From: Crossaster papposus | Taxonomy: Eukaryota > Echinodermata > Asteroidea > Velatida > Solasteridae | DNA: 64,000 bases | Assembly (NCBI GenBank): GCA_037893245.1 | Contig: JBAIAA010000871.1 | Span: 124,001-188,000 of the forward strand | Reading direction: 5' to 3' | Shown: positions 44,363 to 55,470 of the stretch, one piece after another | How positions within the stretch are numbered: the stretch's first letter is position 1 | Layout: every line of letters starts with the position of its first letter | The notes under the pieces: generated by a model | Seen by the model: the letters and a program-made list of their open reading frames with translations, nothing else | The model's database searches: none | Told to the model about the DNA's origin: nothing | Translations under genes and position numbers: made by a program

Positions 44363-45487
44363 AGAAGCAACGTTTCGATTACATCTGAAAACGTTTTTTT
44401 CATTATTTGGGGTTTTTTTCCTGCGCTCTTTTATAATTTTAAGAAAACACGAATTCAGAGAGAAAATGTCGCCTAACGCACATGTTTATCTTTATTTCAT
44501 ATCTTCATGATCGGTTTTTCTGTTTAGCTCACTCAATGTCAGCACCGTTTTATTATGATGGATGACTCTATATATAAAACATTTGACTTATACAGACATG
44601 AAAGCCTTTCTAACAAACTTTAAATGACAAAATATATATCTTATACTATATCCGTAAGTCATTATATCACTGTACCTATTACCGACACGCTTGTAACGTG
44701 TCATTTGGATGTAAAATGCCTCCCTAAAAAAATATCGGTTTATGAAAGGAATTATAGATTCGGACAAGTGTGACAGGGACCTTACAATTGTGTTGGTCCA
44801 CTAAAGGCCTATTATTCAATACTTAAACTTGCAAATTGTTCAAAATCTTTTTTCAATAACTGCTTAATAATGTTGTTGTTGGCAGAATAATATGATTACA
44901 CACCGAAATGACGATGGACGATGCGCTTAATTATTGTTATTTAAGATGGCAAGATTACCAATAACAATAAATACCAACAAATTAGTTTCTTGTTAAAATT
45001 CAGCTCCCCCAAAGTACATGTATATGTATTACAAAGTTTTAAGAAGTGAATATAAAAGTAAGGTAGCACTTTTTATGACCAACTAGAGTAAAACAAAAAG
45101 GGTGCATATGCTTTCGTAGCTGCAGATACTTCATCAGATGCAATGAAGTGGGGCATCATTATACAAGATATACATACAGGAGCAGTCATGTACATTTACC
45201 GGGCCACACAATAATTCAGTTTAGAGTAGCTGCATGTACTCCAACATATGGGATTAAAACCAAGGGTGGACAGGGAAATTACAGAACAAAAGATCATTCG
45301 TAAACTGAACTGTATACAAATACGCCTTAATTAAAAGGGTCGTGTTTTTTGCCACACTACACTATTAATGATTAATCACCACCCTCTGTTAAACACCTGC
45401 CCACCATTAAAAGTCAAGTGAGTTGACTTGAATATAATTGTCGAAGTTGGGGGTCTACAATGTTAGATCGTCGTATAAGCTGAATCG

Positions 45488-47452
45488 CTATATACATCCG
45501 GAGTTCTTCAGTGTTACTGTCTGTCTGGAGTTTTCCGATCCTAGGCACAATTCTTCTGCAAACAAGCAGCAATAGACACCGCAACTTGCCAAATCTGTTT
45601 GCTGCGGACACGGTGCCTGTCTAATATTAACCATTTTTTCACACTGAAGAACTCCGTGAGTTTGATTCCAATACCTCTTGATTAGACCGTTCTGAAAAAA
45701 CTCTCTAAATGCATGTCCATGAACTAAACGTTTCTGTCTAGTGTCTTTCCTATCACTCATGGAATCGAAACAATCTATCATGCTACTTTTAGTGTCAAGG
45801 ACGTACAGGGTGAAGTGCCTATTTTCTAATAATGGAAATAGCAATACCTCGCTGAAATGCAAACCTGCAATGCAATTTTTGGCCACCGATCTATATGTTT
45901 CTTGGGTTATTTTATTGTTTAGTATCTTGTCGGTGACAAAGCACTGCACTGACCCAAATTTTATTTTTTGATGGGTATCCGTATGTGACAGTTTACACAG
46001 TTGATTTATGTAAAAGTCTATTACTCCTTCTTCTAACCATCCTAGTTGGTAATTTATGTATGTGCGTTTAAGGTGCTTCACAATAGCAGTAGATGGAGAC
46101 GAACTTATTGTTGCTAACTGCAAAAATGACAAGAAATCGGTGTTTGTTGCGTTTTTGACTGCAACGCTGGGGAGGTTTTTCTCATTGAGCGAACACCAGA
46201 GAATTTTCATAAATTCTCTCTCCTTCTTGTTTACTACGAAATGGTCATCTGAAGTGCATGAGCCAGTGTCTTTGTCTTTACTCTGTAGGCCTATGTTGGT
46301 TCTTTCATAGAAAAATAAATAACCTGATTCTGATACCTGGGTGTTGAAAGCAAAAGTGTCTATCTGGTCTACACGTGAGTCGTCGAATTTCGTTAGGCTA
46401 GTACCATACAAATTGTCTTTTATGAATGCCTTATAATGCCCACTCTGTAGGGATTGACCCTCGTGGGTTATCACAGATCTTAGTCTATAAATGGCAGGTG
46501 TTTTGTTCACGCAGAATCGGCGTAAATCTATCTGTACACTAGGGACAACTTCTGTCGAGATTTTTTCTAGTTTGTTGTCTGCGACACGGGATCGTAGAAG
46601 TTGCGCAACTAACAGAAACGGACAATTGACAATGCGGTACGTCATGATTTTTTTACACAGCGTCTCTTTGCACAAGTCACAATTGACATCCCGAACCATT
46701 TCATCCTCAAAAACCTGTTGAATGCATCTGTCTAAGTTTGAATTACTCACAGGAACCGGCAACACTCCAGAAGTCAAATTTTCTATCGGTTCGCTTTCGT
46801 CACAATTTAGGCACATCACTGATTTAACAATTTCTATTTTGTTAGTGAGACAAGACTCGCCCACAAAAGGCACAATCAGTTGGGAATAGAATTCTGCAGC
46901 ATCCTGTTGGTGTTTGGGGTTGATCCCCATTTGCAATGCACTCTCTTGTACTAATGGTTTCACTTCATGGAATGGAACAGGAGCGGGATTTCCATTCTTT
47001 AATGAAACAAAAAGCTTCATCAGGTTTCGCCAAAGAAATACTTCGCTTCCCTGAAATTTGGCAACATCGGTTTTTGTTGCATTAACGAATGGCCGAACAG
47101 CTTGGATGGTTGAGATCCACCAACAAGACACTTGATTATTTGTAATCCCCCTAGATAAGGACGATGTTGTCTGGTTTCTAGTGTCTGTGACTGCACCTTT
47201 CTTGTGTTTGGTTGAGTTGTTTTTATGTTTTTTATTTTTTTGAAGTAATGTATTGTTACTCCCGGTTTGTTGGCTTTCTGGCTTTATTTTTTGTTTGTTC
47301 GAACCGTCTTTAAATCGCAACTCCTTAGTTGGGGGTGTAAGGTAGACACCTTTTTTGGTCGGTGTGCTTGTTTTAGGACGTTTTGACCATTTCTCATTTG
47401 ACAGTTTCAATGATCGTTTATACAGTTCGTTTAGAGGTACAAAAAGCTTCAA
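45488..47452 (-). CDS. Transposon-encoded USP plus Ulp1 dual protease
   Basis: 654 codons. Residues 1-100 are Lys/Thr/Asn-rich. Residues about 104-385 form a ubiquitin-specific protease (peptidase C19): Cys box NNQVSCWW (C110), QQDAAEF (182-188), a zinc ribbon (C214/C217 and C258/C261), His box HEGQSLQSGHY (GHY 338-340) and YLFFYER (378-384). Residues about 470-640 form a Ulp1/SENP-type SUMO protease (C48): GWLEEGVIDFYI, RHFTLYVLD (H546), CFDS (D563), and Q-x-D-L-A-S-C-G (C624). Both catalytic sets look intact. The USP motif WW replaces the usual Tyr-Leu after Cys. The frame opens at a TTG, has no ATG before codon 145, and overlaps the transposase ORF end by 35 bases in another frame. It was therefore probably a C-terminal continuation of the transposase, joined by splicing or frameshift, or broken by an indel. 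Confidence 0.85.
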   Translation of the reverse strand: MKLFVPLNELYKRSLKLSNEKWSKRPKTSTPTKKGVYLTPPTKELRFKDGSNKQKIKPESQQTGSNNTLLQKNKKHKNNSTKHKKGAVTDTRNQTTSSLSRGITNNQVSCWWISTIQAVRPFVNATKTDVAKFQGSEVFLWRNLMKLFVSLKNGNPAPVPFHEVKPLVQESALQMGINPKHQQDAAEFYSQLIVPFVGESCLTNKIEIVKSVMCLNCDESEPIENLTSGVLPVPVSNSNLDRCIQQVFEDEMVRDVNCDLCKETLCKKIMTYRIVNCPFLLVAQLLRSRVADNKLEKISTEVVPSVQIDLRRFCVNKTPAIYRLRSVITHEGQSLQSGHYKAFIKDNLYGTSLTKFDDSRVDQIDTFAFNTQVSESGYLFFYERTNIGLQSKDKDTGSCTSDDHFVVNKKEREFMKILWCSLNEKNLPSVAVKNATNTDFLSFLQLATISSSPSTAIVKHLKRTYINYQLGWLEEGVIDFYINQLCKLSHTDTHQKIKFGSVQCFVTDKILNNKITQETYRSVAKNCIAGLHFSEVLLFPLLENRHFTLYVLDTKSSMIDCFDSMSDRKDTRQKRLVHGHAFREFFQNGLIKRYWNQTHGVLQCEKMVNIRQAPCPQQTDLASCGVYCCLFAEELCLGSENSRQTVTLKNSGCI

Positions 47453-48760
47453 CGAATTCTCTTTGCAATGGGAGCATGTCTCTTTCGTAAATCAGAACGA
47501 AATCAATTAATTTAGAGCACCTATTGTACATTAATTTCGCTCTTTTCGTTTCTTGCATGGATTTTTCTACTATCCCTTGTGTCCGATTATCCTTTGAAAT
47601 GTTCTGAAATTTTGACTTTTCTAGTACTCTGTACATCCTTGAGTAGACATCATATGTTGGTGATGTACCATGCCTTCCAAGATCATGCAGTAACAGTGCT
47701 GACCAGCTAGCTATGTTTGAGAGGGGGCATTCTAATAGATAGTTCAACAGCTCTTTTCCTATGTATGGATTTTTGGTCAGTTGTGCGGAATTATTTATGT
47801 CTTTGCCAAATTTGTCAATTTCTATTTGTGCTTGTTCCAGAATACTTTTAAAACGAACCTTGAATGGCGAGTTGTGTCCCTTTAGAATGTATTCGTCCTC
47901 TGAAATGTCCAGGCGGCTAGTTTCGTTCTCAGACAAGTTTTCTAAGTCTGGTGTGTCGGGACCCTCTTCTTCATCGAGGTGTTCGAATATATCTTCCAAG
48001 TTATCAGTTTGGGTTGAACTCTGATGTTCGATTTTATATTTCAGTTTATTATAGTTTTCTCTAACAAAATCAGTAGCAAACTCCGAAGTTGTTACTATTG
48101 CAAGAGAAAATATAATTTCATCGATTTCGGCAAGGCTGCTTGCTTGTACTAAGAGACCCAACCAATACATAGCATCGCGGAAGTTAGACTGGTAATACTT
48201 TCTGCACATTTTGGCACTGTTTTTTACGAAGTGACTTGCGCATAAATGAACGTGTTTTTTTTTAAGATCGTTCTCTCGAGCTTTACCAGTAACAATTCGA
48301 TAACATCTTTCGTTGTATTCGGATACAGATTCATTGCTAAAGGATTTTAGTGTGGCGAGAAGAAGATTGGGACTTCCATCTATCATTATCATGAGCGGTG
48401 GCTTTACACCGTTACGGCCATACAGTTTCTGTTCCGAATGAAGAAAACATTGCAAAAAATAACCTATTAATACTGCGTTGTGTTCCGTTGTCAACAAAGA
48501 CGCTACTACAAAAGGCGGGGAACCCTTGAGTGGATGCCGTGTGACAATGTCGTACAGTTGATACTTCTTTGAATCAGAAAACCTGGAGTTATTTTTGATA
48601 ATGGAACCTGTGGCATCAAAATATATTATGTCTTTACAGGATATGTTATGATAAATTCGGACACTGTCTTCCGAATATAGCATAACATAATGCTGGTTGG
48701 AGACAAACTTGGCGTAAAATTCCCGGAATACGTTTACTGGAGTCAGCTTGCCTGTTCATT
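47418..48760 (-). CDS. RNase-H-like transposase core of the giant element
   Basis: The open frame extends from about 48760 (KLTPVNVFREF just after a frame change) to the stop at 47418; an ATG occurs at 48683. Conserved-looking motifs counted from that ATG: YFDATGS (D23, first acid), MIMIDGSPNLLLA (D102, second acid), HLCASHF (C148-H151), then an acidic insert (EDIFEHLDEEEGPDTPD) and a helical C-terminal region (SALLLHDL). D...D...C/H spacing resembles MULE- and KDZ-type transposases with an RNase H fold. The third acid is not assigned with certainty. It would act in the nucleus on the long inverted ends. The frame is broken at its 5' side relative to the upstream segment 48750-49013. Confidence 0.7.
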
Positions 48761-49013
48761 ACATTAAGCAGATTTTGTATCTCACTTTCCTTCTCATCGT
48801 CCAAACGCTTAGCCTCACTTGATATTTTATGCAAAACTACTTTGTTTGGCGCACGGTCTCGACAGCCTGACAGGAATTCTTCCTCGGTTAGTGATTTCAT
48901 GTTATCAAGATATTCACGACGAACCTTCTTATACTTTAATTTGTCTTTCATGTCGTCCCTCAGTGTATTTCGAACGTATCTTGCCCGTCGTTCACTAAGC
49001 CTATGCTTTATGG
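48750..49013 (-). pseudogene. Transposase middle segment, split by a MITE
   Basis: Reads HRLSERRARYVRNTLRDDMK ... LLNVMNRQ, a basic helical stretch. Downstream it loses phase with the RNase-H core by one base near 48750. Upstream it is cut by the MITE pair at 49014-50157. Removing the MITE and one TTA joins it in frame with the segment ending VVFSGKV at about 50160. So the ORF was continuous before the insertion. Confidence 0.7.
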
Positions 49014-50157
49014 CCCTGTCACACCAGAACATTTTAGGCCAACGCGTGAGTAACGTGTTGTAATTTTGGCAACACGCTGGCAAACGCTGACCAACGCTAG
49101 GCCAGCGTTAGCAACACGCTGAGCGCGTTACTCACGCGCTGGGACATGCTGTTACACGCTGAGGAAAACATATTTTTTTCAACATACATACAATTTCCAG
49201 CGTTTGCCAGCGTGTGACTGCACACGCTGGCGGAGCGTTGGAGGTTTGTTACTCACGCGTCGAACACGCTAGACGATCGTTATCAACCCGCAACTCACAC
49301 GCTGGCGCACGCTGGTGTACGCTGGCGTATTCTGGCGACACGCTGGTTATGGCACTGTCACCCCAGAACGTTTTAAGCCAATGCATGAGTAGCGCGTTAA
49401 AAATAGTTGATACGCTGGCAATCGCTGAACTTTCACAGAAAAAGTCAAGTGGAACCGTGATTTCAGCGTGTCCATACAGGTTGATTACGGGTTCATAGCG
49501 TATGCCAGCACGTGAGTATCGTGTGAGGAACGCGCTCAGCGTGTGAGGAACGTATCACTGATTTATAGTAAAAATACGACAGCGGGTCGCCAGCGTGTGA
49601 GTAGTGGGTTGGTAACGTTCGTCTAGCGCGTTCGACGCGTGAGTAACGACCATCCTGCGCGCCGCCAGCGTGTGCAGTCACACGCTGGCAAACGCTGAAA
49701 ATTTTAGGTATGTTGAAAAATGTATTTTTGCCTCAGCGTGTGACAGCGTGTTCCAGCGTGTGGGTAACGCGCTTATCGTGTTGCGAACGCTGGCCTAGCG
49801 TTGGTCAACGTTTACCAACACGTTGGCCTAAAACGTTCTGGTGTGACAGGGCCATTAGTGTAGTAGCGCGTCTGTTTTTTATACAACTAATCATGTGGTC
49901 GTTGCAGTACGCTGGCGCGCGTTGGAACGCGCTACTTACGCGCTAGGCAGTCGTTCATCAGTCGTCGAGTGCGTTACTAACGCGTTACTCACGCGCTGGC
50001 GAACGCTATGATCCCGTTAACAACGCGTTATGGACACGCTGAAATCACGGTTCCACTTGACTTTTTCTGTGGAAGTTCAGCGTTTGCCAGCGTATCAACT
50101 ATTTTTAACGCGCTACTCACGCGTTGGCCTAAAACGTTCTGGTGTGACAGGGCCATT
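49014..50157. mobile_element. Harbinger-like MITE with an inverted copy nested inside it
   Basis: Outer ends TGGCCCTGTCACACC (49014) and its inverse (ending about 50155), flanked by TTA on both sides. Inside, a second pair of the same ends (about 49346 and 49851) is also flanked by TTA. The left outer part (to 49345) is the inverse of the right part of the inner element, and the right outer part (from 49855) is the inverse of the inner left part. So one copy inserted head-on into another. Three-base TTA duplication and GGCCCTG-type ends fit PIF/Harbinger. The interior has many ACGCTGG/GCGTTAC motifs and no gene. Confidence 0.8.
49346..49851. mobile_element. Inner nested Harbinger-like MITE
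   Basis: Starts TGGCACTGTCACCCC (two changes from the outer end), ends GGTGTGACAGGGCCA, TTA on each side. It is an inverted relative of the outer element. Confidence 0.75.
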
Positions 50158-50505
50158 ACCTTGCCACTAAATACAACGTGTACCTTCAGATTACTCTCTG
50201 ATTTCATCATCATTTTAAACTGTACGCTGCAATTGGTAAAGTTGCAATATCCACTTGCAGTAAAGGCATGTTTTGATTGCTTTCTGCTCGATATAAATGC
50301 CACAGAGTGTCGGCGAAACTGGAATGCGCAATACGGGTGTAAGGTTTTCAGGCCTTTTGAGAATGTGTGTACCCAATTATTTGGTAATGTGTGCCCACGT
50401 TGCTTTTTTTTAAGCTGCTTCCAGTCCGACCGGTCAACGTGAAAAAAACACTTTCTGGACAAGGGCAACTCCGTCGTCCAATACTCGCCATGCTCAGATA
50501 CATTG
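50158..50505 (-). pseudogene. Transposase N-terminal Zn-ligand segment
   Basis: Minus-strand frame reading RSDWKQLKKKQRG, NWVHTFSKGLKTLHPYCAFQ, HAFTASGYCNFTNCSVQFK, and VVFSGKV. The CAF...YCNFTNC pattern is a plausible zinc-binding region and keeps phase with 48750-49013 once the MITE is discounted. A frame change separates it from 50512-50841 upstream. No ATG starts it. Confidence 0.6.
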
Positions 50506-50511
50506 CCTATT

Positions 50512-51140
50512 TCAAGGCATATCCATCATCCCATTGGCAGGTAAAGCATTGTCTGAGAAATTGTTGTCTAAACCTAATTTAGAAGAATATAACGATCCCG
50601 ACTGTTCATCAACGTTAACTTCGCTTTTCTGTAATGGCGACTTCATAAATGTATCGGCAGTTGAATGTACGTTATTCGATTCGCTCTCATTATCGGCAAA
50701 ACCAGTGTTGTAGCCACATCCCTCCCCATCTACGGACATTTCAATCGGTGACAAATTTGGAGTTAAATGTTCATCATCTGACAACAGAATATTTGTTGGT
50801 TTTTCTGTTTCTTTCTTATTTGCTTTAATCCAGTCTGACACTTTTTTAAAATTGTCTGCTGGTCTCTACCCGTGGTCTGAATGACCCACTTCTTCAGGAG
50901 AAGCAGAGTGTTTGTGCCCAAATACAGACTCGGGCACAAACACCCTCTCACCGTCGTTGCACCCATTAATGCCGCAAATGAATTTGGTATTATTTAAATA
51001 GGATTTGTTCCTTGATATGGGCTGCAAATTTATACATTGATAGTGATACCAAACATCGCATTGGTCACACTCTATCATACTTCGCGATTGGTTGTGTGGT
51101 TGTTGACATATATGCAGTAAAGTTGATTTGAATCTTCTGC
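50512..51140 (-). pseudogene. PHD-finger segment of the giant element
   Basis: From about 51140 the frame reads HICQQPHNQ, then MIECDQCDVWYHYQCINL and FICGINGC: the C4HC3 pattern of a PHD finger, a domain that usually reads histone tails. It continues to TAG at about 50866. The same frame is open beyond the stop (SDWIKANKKETEKPTNILLS, acidic/Ser-rich) to 50512. So a single TAG interrupts an otherwise continuous 200-codon frame. It is out of phase with the repeat-rich ORF upstream (51205-51978). The segment is either broken, spliced or read through. Confidence 0.65.
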
Positions 51141-51204
51141 TAGTTTATTGGATTTCTCTGACGTTATGGAATCTTCCACCGATTCATTGTACCCGTAAGC
51201 ATTT

Positions 51205-51978
51205 TCAGAAGTATTCATAGTAGATTTGGGGGCAGATGATAAATTTATTTCGTACGTCACTATCAATTTTTGAAGTATTCATGATAGAGTTTAGTGAAGA
51301 TGATATCTTTTTCACCGATTTATTTTGTAAGTCACCCTTTTCAGAAGTATTCATGTCAGATTTTGGGGCGGATGATATATTTTCCTTCGATTGAGTTCGT
51401 ATGTCGCCATCAGTTTTAGAAGTATTCATATTAGAATTTGAGGAAGATGATATCTTTTTCACCGATTTATTTTGTACGTCACCCTTTTCAGAAGTATTCA
51501 TGTCAGATTTTGGGGCGGATGATATATTTTCCTTCGATTGAGTTCGTATGTCGCCATCAGTTTTAGAAGTATTCATATTAGAATTTGAGGAAGATGATAT
51601 CTTTTTCACCGATTTATTTTGTACGTCACTCTTTTCAGAAGTATTCATGGCAGATTTTGGGGCGGATGATATATTTTCCTTCGATTGAGTTCGTATGTCG
51701 CCATCAGTTTTAGAAGTATTCATATTAGAATTTGAGGAAGATGATATCTTTTTCACCGATTTATTTTGTACGTCACCCTTTTCAGAAGTATTCATGGCAG
51801 ATTTTGGGGCGGATGATATATTTGCAACCGATTCGTTGTGTACGTTACTGTTTTCACGAGTATTGTTAGATTTTGAGGAGGCTGTTCTGAACGAGTGATT
51901 TTCCACATTTTTGTTTCCATATGTACATGTATTCGTTTCGGTTTGGAGACAAGACTCTTGTTCTGGTTCTGATTGCAA
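51205..51978 (-). CDS. Ser/Asn/Lys-rich repeat segment of the giant element
   Basis: 257 codons from a TTG. Contains about four tandem copies of a 49-residue (147-bp) repeat with ISSAPKS-MNTSEK-GDVQNKSVKKISSSSN and KTDGDIRTQSKEN parts. Low complexity, likely disordered. The frame is open leftwards of 51978 (GSTGSVYGTPSDS), so the true start may be further upstream (about 52050-52230). In position it is the N-terminal part of the transposon protein that leads to the PHD finger. Repeat copies are nearly identical, so they arose recently. Confidence 0.55.
   Translation of the reverse strand: MQSEPEQESCLQTETNTCTYGNKNVENHSFRTASSKSNNTRENSNVHNESVANISSAPKSAMNTSEKGDVQNKSVKKISSSSNSNMNTSKTDGDIRTQSKENISSAPKSAMNTSEKSDVQNKSVKKISSSSNSNMNTSKTDGDIRTQSKENISSAPKSDMNTSEKGDVQNKSVKKISSSSNSNMNTSKTDGDIRTQSKENISSAPKSDMNTSEKGDLQNKSVKKISSSLNSIMNTSKIDSDVRNKFIICPQIYYEYF
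51290..51840. repeat. 147-bp coding tandem repeat
   Basis: Period 147 bp (49 codons), roughly four copies within the repeat-rich ORF. The period is a multiple of three and the frame is kept. Confidence 0.8.
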
Positions 51979-52299
51979 CCTTGAATCTGACGGAGTCCCA
52001 TAAACACTTCCAGTGCTACCACGAACAAATTGGGATTCGTGGTTTTCCGGTGTGGCGGTCTCACTTCTCCGGGGTGCTCACTTCTCCGAAAGGAAAATCT
52101 CGCTTCAATACGCATGCGCAAAAGTGCGCAGTGGCTTACATTTTCGCCGACTTTATTCTGTGTGCTGAGTTCTTTGGTAATGTACTGGATGGTGCGCGTG
52201 CACGTAAGATTGTAGGATGATGTCTACGTTACATACAGCTAGGGTACCAGTAGAATTCAGAATTTCCGCGGCGACGGGGCCGTGCGGCAAAATTGTACA

Positions 52300-55200
52300 A
52301 GCATCTTTAAGAGGCCGTTTGGAACAGATCGGCTTATTGGAATACGCCCTTGCTGAAATTAAGTGTGCCCAGTAAGGTGATAATTAGGATAATGAAGTAA
52401 AAACGTTAATTTTACAAAACATGTGCGGTACACTTTTTTTTAAACGGCATTTTACAAAAAACATCAAATACCGCATTTTTCAGATCTTATCGAAAACGTT
52501 GCTTCTTTAAGAGGCCGTTTGGAACAGATCGGCTTATTGGAATACGCCCTTGCTGAAATTAAGTGTGCCCAGTAAGGTGATAATTAGGATAATGAAGTAA
52601 AAACGTTAATTTTACAAAACATGTGCGGTACACTTTTTTTTTAAGACAGTGTTTTACTAAAAACATTAAATACCGCATTTTTCAGATGTTATCGAAAACG
52701 TTGCCTCTTTAAGAGGCCGTTTGGAACAGATCGGCTTATTGGAATACGCCCTTGCTGAAATTAAGTGTGCCCAGTAAGGTGATAATTAGGATAATGAAGT
52801 AAAAACGTTAATTTTACAAAATATGTGCGGTACACTTTTGTTTTAAGACAGTGTTTTACTAAAAACATCAAATACCGCATTTTTCAGATGTTATCGAAAA
52901 CGTTGCCTCTTTAAGAGGCCGTTTGGAACGGATCGGCTTATTGGAATACGCCCTTGCTGAAATTAAGTGTGCCCAGTAAGGTGATAATTAGGATAATGAA
53001 GTAAAAACGTTAATTTTACAAAACATGTGCGGTACACTTTTTTTTAAACGGCATTTTACAAAAAACATCAAATACCGCATTTTTCAGATCTTATCGAAAA
53101 CGTTGCCTCTTTAAGAGGCCGTTTGGAACGGATCGGCTTATTGGAATACGCCCTTGCTGAAATTAAGTGTGCCCAGTAAGGTGATAATTAGGATAATGAA
53201 GTAAAAACGTTAATTTTACAAAACATGTGCGGTACACCTTTTTTTTTAAGACAGTGTTTTACTAGAAACATGAAATACCGCATTTTTAAGATGTTATCGA
53301 AAACGTTGCCTCTTTAAGAGGCCGTTTGGAACGGATCGGCTTATTGGAATACGCCCTTGCTGAAATTAAGTGTGCCCAGGAAGGTGATAATTAGGATAAT
53401 GAAGTAAAAACGTGAATTTTCTAAAACATGTGCGGTACACTTTTTTTTAAACGGCATTTTACAAAAAACATCAAATACCGCATTTTTCAGATCTTATCGA
53501 AAACGTTGCCTCTTTAAGAGGCCGTTTGGAACGGATCGGCTTATTGGAATACGCCCTTGCTGAAATTAAGTGTGCCCAGTAAGGTGATAATTAGGATAAT
53601 GAAGTAAAAACGTTAATTTTACAAAACATGTGCGGTACACTTTTTTTTTAAGACAGTGTTTTACTAAAAACATTAAATACCGCATTTTTCAGATGTTATC
53701 GAAAACGTTGCCTCTTTAAGAGGCCGTTTGGAACGGATCGGCTTATTGGAATATGCCCTTGCTGAAATTAAGTGTGCCCAGTAAGGTGATAATTAGGATA
53801 ATGAAGTAAAAACGTTAATTTTACAAAACATGTGCGGTACACTTTTTGTTTAAGACAGTGTTTTACTAAAAACATTAAATACCGCATTTTTCAGATCTTA
53901 TCGAAAACGTTGCCTCTTTAAGAGGCCGTTTGGAACGGATCGGCTTATTGGAATACGCCCTTGCTGAAATTAAGTGTGCCCAGTAAGGTGATAATTAGGA
54001 TAATGAAGTAAAAACGTTAATTTTACAAAACATGTGCGGTACACTTTTTTTTTAAGACAGTGTTTTACTAGAAACATCAAATACCGCATTTTTCAGATGT
54101 TATCGAAAACGTTGCTTCTTTAAGAGGCCGTTTGGAACAGATCGGCTTATTGGAATACGCCCTTGCTGAAATTAAGTGTGCCCAGGAAGGTGATAATTAG
54201 GATAATGAAGTAAAAACGTGAATTTTCCAAAACATGTGCGGTAGGCCTACACTTTTTTTTAAACGGCATTTTAAAAAAACCATCAAATACCGCATTTTTC
54301 AGATCTTATCGAAAACGTTGCCTCTTTAAGAGGCCGTTTGGAACGGATCGGCTTATTGGAATACGCCCTTGCTGAAATTAAGTGTGCCCAGTAAGGTGAT
54401 AATTAGGATAATGAAGTAAAAACGTTAATTTTACAAAACATGTGCGGTACACTTTTTTTTTAAGACAGTGTTTTACTAGAAACATCAAATACCGCATTTT
54501 TCAGATGTTATCGAAAACGTTGCCTCTTTAAGAGGCCGTTTGGAACAGATCGGCTTATTGGAATACGCCCTTGCTGAAATTAAGTGTGCCCAGTAAGGTG
54601 ATAATTAGGATAATGAAGTAAAAACGTTAATTTTACAAAACATGTGCGGTACACTTTTTTTTTAAGACAGTGTTTTACTAGAAACATCAAATACCGCATT
54701 TTTAAGATGTTATCGAAAACGTTGCCTCTTTAAGAGGCCGTTTGGAACGGATCGGCTTATTGGAATACGCCCTTGCTGAAATTAAGTGTGCCCAGTAAGG
54801 TGATAATTAGGATAATGAAGTAAAAACGTGAATTTTCCAAAACATGTGCGGTACACTTTTTTTTAAACGGCATTTTACAAAAAACATCAAATACCGCATT
54901 TTTGAGATCTTATCGAAAACGTTGCTTCTTTAAGAGGCCGTTTGGAACAGATCGGCTTATTGGAATACGCCCTTGCTGAAATTAAGTGTGCCCAGTAAGG
55001 TGATAATTAGGATAATGAAGTAAAAACGTTAATTTTACAAAACATGTGCGGTACACCTTTTTTTTTAAGACAGTGTTTTACTAAAAACATTAAATACCGC
55101 ATTTTTCAGATGTTATCGAAAACGTTACCTCTTTAAGAGGCCGTTTGGAACGGATCGGCTTATTGGAATACGCCCTTGCTGAAATTAAGTGTGCCCAGTA

Positions 55201-55470
55201 AGGTGATAATTAGGATAATGAAGTAAAAACGTTAATTTTACAAAACATGTGCTGTACACTTTTTTTTAAAGACAGTGTTTTACTAGAAACATCAAATACC
55301 GCATTTTTCAGATCTTGTCGAAAACGTTGCTTCTTAATTTAAGAGGCCGTTTGGAACGGATCGGCTTATTGGAATATGCCCTTGCTGAAATTAAGTGTGC
55401 CCAGGAAGGTGATAATTAGGATAATGAAGTAAAAATATAAAATTTACAAAACATGTGCGGTACACCATTT
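52300..55470 (+). repeat. Giant transposon, right satellite array
   Basis: About 16 copies of a 200-203-bp unit (TTTAAGAGGCCGTTTGGAAC, then CGGATCGGCTTATTGGAA). Two unit types alternate irregularly: one with AAACGGCATTTTACAAAA, the other with AAGACAGTGTTTTACTA. Each unit has a CCTCTTTAAGAGG palindrome at its junction. No gene in the array. Confidence 0.92.

Noticed and set aside
52300-55470. Independent centromere-like satellite
   Set aside because: The same unit lies inverted at 42840-43973 with shared unique flanks, so the array belongs to the inverted ends of one element.
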